From contig NZ_BMCT01000001.1 in assembly GCF_014635325.1 (NCBI RefSeq), positions 1,455,743 to 1,519,742 on the forward strand: a DNA stretch of 64,000 nt. The letters are read 5' to 3'. This document shows, one piece after another, positions 60,417 to 64,000 of the stretch (its first letter is position 1; the number at the start of each line of letters is the position of its first letter). The notes beneath the pieces are model-generated. The model had not been told where the DNA came from and did no database searches. It saw only the letters and a list, made by a program, of their open reading frames with translations. The DNA comes from Azorhizobium oxalatiphilum. Its GTDB lineage: Bacteria > Pseudomonadota > Alphaproteobacteria > Rhizobiales > Xanthobacteraceae. A program made the position numbers and the translations under genes.

Positions 60417-61913
60417 TCAGCGTACCAGACGTCGCCAGCCGATCACCACGCTGCTGACGGAGATGACGAGGCCGAACAGGCTGAGCGTCCACATCACCAG
60501 ATCCCAGGCCGGGCGGTTCTGCAGCAGGATGTTGAGATCGAGGCTGTGCAGGCCGTTGTAGAGCCAGCGGTACACCCGCCCGCTGGATGTGCTGGCTCCG
60601 ACGATGCGGCTGGTCGCGGGATCAATATGGATCCATGTGCGTGCATCATCTGCGAACTCCACGCGCACCACGGGCAGGGGGCGTTCGCGGTGGTGGCTGT
60701 ACCAATAGGCGTCATAAGCGGTGAGGCGGGTGACGCGCGCGATCGGCGTGCCGGGGAGCAGAGGGCCTGCGGCCTTCGCGATGTCCGCATCCGACAGCGC
60801 GACGGGGGCGCCATCCGCATCCAGAAGCGCAAGCTGCGAGCGGGCATCGGCGAGCAGCACCAGGGGGCGGCCTGAAAACCAGATGAGATGGGCTTCCACG
60901 GCCTGCGCATGCTGTCGGCCCCAGCGGGCGATATCGCCGGGAAACGGCCCGCCGCCGTCGCCGCGATAGGCGGTTTGCGCGGTCGCGGGCAGGGGGCTCC
61001 GGGTGAAGGCGTTGCCGGGATTGAGCGACATCCAGCCGGAGAAGATGAAGGTCAGCACCGCGATGCCGCCGATCAGGCCGGATATGTGGTGCCAGAGCAT
61101 CCAGCCGCGATAGGGCGAGACGCGCCCGCCTTTGTAGCGGGATTTGCCGAGGCGGACGCGCAGGATGCCGATCCAGATGCCGGTCACGGCCACCGCGATG
61201 CAGAAACCGGAAATCCAGAGCACCACGTTCGCCCACAGCAGGCCGTTGGTGCGCAGCGGGGTGAAATAGATCCAGTGCGGCACGGCGCCGAGCCAGTTCC
61301 AGAAGCGTTCGTGCGCCGTGGTCTGGAGCACGATTTCGCCCGTGCGGGCAGAGACATAGGCTTCCCCGCCTGCTCCGTCGTTCAGCGCGATGAGGTGCAA
61401 CGGGCGATGGGCATTGTAGCCCTGCGCCACCGTCCACTGGTCGCGATCGCGCGTGTCGATCAGGGCGGCGGAGGGCGATTTGAGGTTCTCGCGGGCCAAC
61501 TGCGTGGCATCGTCGGCCGTCATCCCGTCCAGCCGCCGGCCGTCCTCTGCTGACAGGATGATCACCTGCCCGGCCTCATCTGTGAGGCGATAGACGGGCG
61601 TCCGGCCTCGCATCTGCAACGCCACGTCGCGCACCTTGCCCCCGGTGCGCGTTATGGCGTCGGCGGGCGTGATCGCCACCTGATCCCAGGCGATGGGCGG
61701 CAGGATGGCCCTGCGCGCCGCATCGCTCTGGCCGGGGTAGGCCACGTACATCATCACCAGCCCGGAGGCGAACCACATGGCGAACAGCAGGCAGGAGGCG
61801 ATGCCCAGCCAGCGGTGCACCCAATAGAGCCAGTGCTTCGTCTGTTTCCAGAGGCGCGGACGCCACCCCGCCTTCGCGGGCCGGCGCGTCGCCGGGGTGG
61901 TCGCCGCAACCAT
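60417..61913 (-). CDS. PepSY-associated transmembrane protein
   Basis: 498 aa. PepSY-TM family protein: TKHWLYWVHRWLGIASCLLFAMWFASGLVMMYVAYPG opens the first transmembrane helix, PepSY-like domains follow in the periplasm, and a paired helix region (VVLWISGFCIAVAVTGIWIGILRVRLG, then ISGLIGGIAVLTFIFSGWMSL) and a final helix (WTLSLFGLVISVSSVVIGW) complete it. Such proteins often lie next to TonB-dependent siderophore receptors and may reduce or release the iron. Its start overlaps the stop of the receptor gene as ATGA. Confidence 0.88.
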   Translation of the reverse strand: MVAATTPATRRPAKAGWRPRLWKQTKHWLYWVHRWLGIASCLLFAMWFASGLVMMYVAYPGQSDAARRAILPPIAWDQVAITPADAITRTGGKVRDVALQMRGRTPVYRLTDEAGQVIILSAEDGRRLDGMTADDATQLARENLKSPSAALIDTRDRDQWTVAQGYNAHRPLHLIALNDGAGGEAYVSARTGEIVLQTTAHERFWNWLGAVPHWIYFTPLRTNGLLWANVVLWISGFCIAVAVTGIWIGILRVRLGKSRYKGGRVSPYRGWMLWHHISGLIGGIAVLTFIFSGWMSLNPGNAFTRSPLPATAQTAYRGDGGGPFPGDIARWGRQHAQAVEAHLIWFSGRPLVLLADARSQLALLDADGAPVALSDADIAKAAGPLLPGTPIARVTRLTAYDAYWYSHHRERPLPVVRVEFADDARTWIHIDPATSRIVGASTSSGRVYRWLYNGLHSLDLNILLQNRPAWDLVMWTLSLFGLVISVSSVVIGWRRLVR

Positions 61914-64000
61914 CAGAAGCGCACGCTGGCAGACAGTTCAGCTGTCAGCGGCTGGCCCAGCACCCATTGGGTGTTGGTGGATGAGCCCGTGACCGCATAG
62001 GTCTCGTCGAACAGGTTGAAGACCTTCAGCGCGACCGTTGAGGCCTTGGTCGGCGACCATTCGATGCCGGCGTTCACCACATAATATTCCGGCCGCCGGT
62101 AGGTATTGGCCTCATTGGCCCAGGTGGCGCCCACATATTGCAGGCCGGCCCAGGTCTTCCAGCTGGGCGCGAACATCCAGGTCAGCCAGACATTCGCCAC
62201 CTGCTCCGGCACGCCCACGGGGGTGTTGCCGGTGGCGTTGATGCCGCCGGTGGTGATGAAGTTGTCGTACTTGGCATCCAGCACCGCGCCATTGGCCGTT
62301 AGTCGCCAGTTCTCATGGAAGGCGAGGGAGAAGGTGCCTTCGATGCCCCTGGAGGACTGCTGGCCGATCTGCTCGGTGACGGTGGAAGAGGCCGAGGACC
62401 GCGCCAGCAGGTCGTATTTGGTGATGTCATAGACGGCGAGTGTCCACTCGCCGCGCCCGCCCCAGAACGATTGCTTCACGCCGGCTTCATACTGCTCGGC
62501 AGTGGTGAGGTCGAACTTGGTATTGGCGCTCGCGAGCGTGATGAGGCCGGACACCGGATCGATGCCGGACGTATAGGAGGCGTAGAAGGCGAGGTCGGTG
62601 ATGGGGGTGAAGACCACGCCGATGCGGCCGGTGAGGGCGGAGTAGGACTTTTCGAACTCCTGCACCCCCGTCACCAGATTGGTGCGGGTGATGGTGGGGT
62701 TCTCCGAGCGCAGCCCGCCGACGATGGACCATTGCTCGTTGAGCACCAGCCGGTCTTCCGCGAAGATCGAATATTGCGTGGTGTCGGAATGATACTTCGG
62801 CACCGTCGCCACGGGGCTCAGGAAATAGCCGGGATCGAAGCCGACCAACGGCACCGTCGAGGTGCCGCCATAGGGCGAGTTGTTGGTATGGGTGAAATTG
62901 ATCCTGTTGACGTCGAAGCCCACCACGAGCTGGTTCGCCATGCCGAAGATCTGCGATTCATAGGTCGCGTCCGTGCGGTTTCCGGCCTGTGTCTGGTCGT
63001 GCAGGATCTCCAGATAGTCGGAGCGCGCAACCAGCCCCGTCGCGGGCTGGAAGGCATAGGCTTCGGCGTTCCGCCAGTGGCGGTTGCTGGTGAGATAATA
63101 GAAGGTTGAGCGCACGGTCAGCTGATCCGTGGGCGTCCATTCCGCCTTGAACTGGGTCCAGTTGTCCTCATAGCGATCGACCGCATTGAGCACATTGTAG
63201 TTCTGCGTCTTGTTGAGGCGGCTGATCTGGCCGTTGATCAGCGGTGTTCCGAAATACTGCTGCGGATTCTGCAGGCCATAGTCGTTGCTCAGCGAGAGCA
63301 CGAGATTGTCGGTGGCCTGCACGCGCACGGCCGCCGAGACGGCGAGGTTGCTGTTGTCGCCCCGGTCCACCCAGCCTTCCGAGGTCTTGCCGGCGATGTC
63401 GAGCCGGTAGGAGACGCGGTCGTTGATCGGCCCGGTGGCATCGATGCCGAAGCGGCCGGTCATCAGGCTGTCGAGGGCGAGGAACGCCTCGCCATGGCTC
63501 TTGAACGGGTCCGGCTTGCGCGGAACGACGTTCACCACACCGCCGATGGCGCCGTCGCCATAGAGGACGGAGGCGGGACCGCGCAGCACCTCGATGCGTT
63601 CCGCCGACCAGGTATCGAACGGGAAGGTGACGGTGCCGGCGCCCACATAGAGCCGGGTGCCGTCATAGAGCTGCATCACCGAGCCGTGGCCGGAGAAACC
63701 GCGCGTGGAGAGCGAGGTGCCGCCATTGCCCGGTGCGGCATTGGTGCTGAAGCCGGCGGCATCCTGTGTCACCGCGTCGATGACCGAATATTGGCCGCGC
63801 TCGCGGGCGAGATCGCCGGGAATGATCTGCACGCTGGCCGGCGTTTCCAGCGGGGTGAGGTCGAGGCGGCTGGCGGTGGGCGAGGGCACGAGAAGATTGA
63901 GCCCGGCTCCGAGCGGCTGTGTGGTCACGTCCACCGTGTCGAGGGCGATGGTGTTGCCGGTCTCGGCGCTCTGCGCCAGAGCGGAGCCCGTTGTTGAGGC
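61913..64000 (-). CDS. TonB-dependent siderophore receptor (start beyond right edge)
   Basis: At least 695 codons are visible; the frame continues to the window edge, where a signal-peptide end (LAQSAETG) and TIALDTVDVTT follow, so only the first residues are missing. The plug holds TPLETPASVQIIPGD, TRGFSGHGSVMQLYDGTRLYVG and IEVLRGPASVLYGDGAIGGVVNVV; the barrel ends SASVRF with a terminal Phe. The layout fits the ferrichrome/hydroxamate siderophore group. The ATGA overlap with the PepSY-TM gene shows that both belong to one iron-uptake operon. Confidence 0.9.
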   Translation of the reverse strand, partial: ASTTGSALAQSAETGNTIALDTVDVTTQPLGAGLNLLVPSPTASRLDLTPLETPASVQIIPGDLARERGQYSVIDAVTQDAAGFSTNAAPGNGGTSLSTRGFSGHGSVMQLYDGTRLYVGAGTVTFPFDTWSAERIEVLRGPASVLYGDGAIGGVVNVVPRKPDPFKSHGEAFLALDSLMTGRFGIDATGPINDRVSYRLDIAGKTSEGWVDRGDNSNLAVSAAVRVQATDNLVLSLSNDYGLQNPQQYFGTPLINGQISRLNKTQNYNVLNAVDRYEDNWTQFKAEWTPTDQLTVRSTFYYLTSNRHWRNAEAYAFQPATGLVARSDYLEILHDQTQAGNRTDATYESQIFGMANQLVVGFDVNRINFTHTNNSPYGGTSTVPLVGFDPGYFLSPVATVPKYHSDTTQYSIFAEDRLVLNEQWSIVGGLRSENPTITRTNLVTGVQEFEKSYSALTGRIGVVFTPITDLAFYASYTSGIDPVSGLITLASANTKFDLTTAEQYEAGVKQSFWGGRGEWTLAVYDITKYDLLARSSASSTVTEQIGQQSSRGIEGTFSLAFHENWRLTANGAVLDAKYDNFITTGGINATGNTPVGVPEQVANVWLTWMFAPSWKTWAGLQYVGATWANEANTYRRPEYYVVNAGIEWSPTKASTVALKVFNLFDETYAVTGSSTNTQWVLGQPLTAELSASVRF

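Overview
The window is GC-rich, gene-dense DNA with short gaps, ATGA start/stop overlaps and long antisense open frames, as in a chromosome of Hyphomicrobiales (Alphaproteobacteria). The porin ending in Phe, SerA, Dpp/Glt/TRAP/Ugp-type transporters and FCD-type GntR regulation fit this; a Xanthobacteraceae-like host (Xanthobacter/Azorhizobium/Ancylobacter) is my guess, not something a marker gene here proves. I saw no rRNA, tRNA, CRISPR array, insertion sequence or phage gene.

Layout. 0-4.4 kb (minus): a TetR-regulated amidohydrolase with a branched-chain-type substrate-binding protein, its permease running off the left edge, and a separate SDR. 4.9-8.2 kb (plus): a GltIJKL-type glutamate/aspartate ABC transporter. 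8.2-11.8 kb: type II NADH dehydrogenase, a LuxR-type regulator and a LacI-type regulator. 11.9-18.1 kb (plus): TRAP transporter (DctP, fused DctQM), VOC protein, RuBisCO-like protein and DUF1537 sugar-acid kinase, apparently one catabolic unit controlled by the divergent LacI regulator. 18.2-20.4 kb: YCII/DGPF protein, ECF42-like sigma factor and SRPBCC protein. 20.5-22.8 kb: ZnuD-like TonB receptor behind a Zur-like palindrome.

22.9-38.0 kb (minus): a 15-kb catabolic operon with five amidase-signature enzymes, two small AtzG/GatC-like partner proteins, an isochorismatase-type amidohydrolase, a complete DppABCDF-type transporter and an AbrB-family membrane protein. A divergent FCD-type GntR regulator follows, and near-identical TTGTATACAA-type operators lie at both ends of the shared 480-bp region. 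39.2-46.3 kb: RpiR regulator and HAD phosphatase (minus), divergent from a Ugp-like ABC importer and a GpdQ-like phosphodiesterase, which suggests uptake and dismantling of a phosphodiester. 46.3-49.1 kb: tandem TenA proteins (TenA_E, TenA_C) and SerA. 49.5-54.1 kb: a small membrane protein, an LLM flavin oxidoreductase, a zinc-finger protein with a catalytically degenerate deaminase-like domain, and a major porin. 54.4-60.1 kb: SolA-like oxidase, Lrp regulator, tandem PCC/DUF296 protein, methyltransferase, PF10118 ferritin-like protein and a LysR regulator. 60.4-64 kb: PepSY-TM protein and a TonB-dependent siderophore receptor cut by the right edge.

The region is dominated by regulated uptake-plus-catabolism modules for small organic acids, amides, phosphodiesters and metals. 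The most promising under-described systems are the RuBisCO-like-protein locus and the five-amidase operon. A catalytically dead deaminase-like protein is a third candidate. All functional claims are made from sequence motifs and context by eye; no database search was run.
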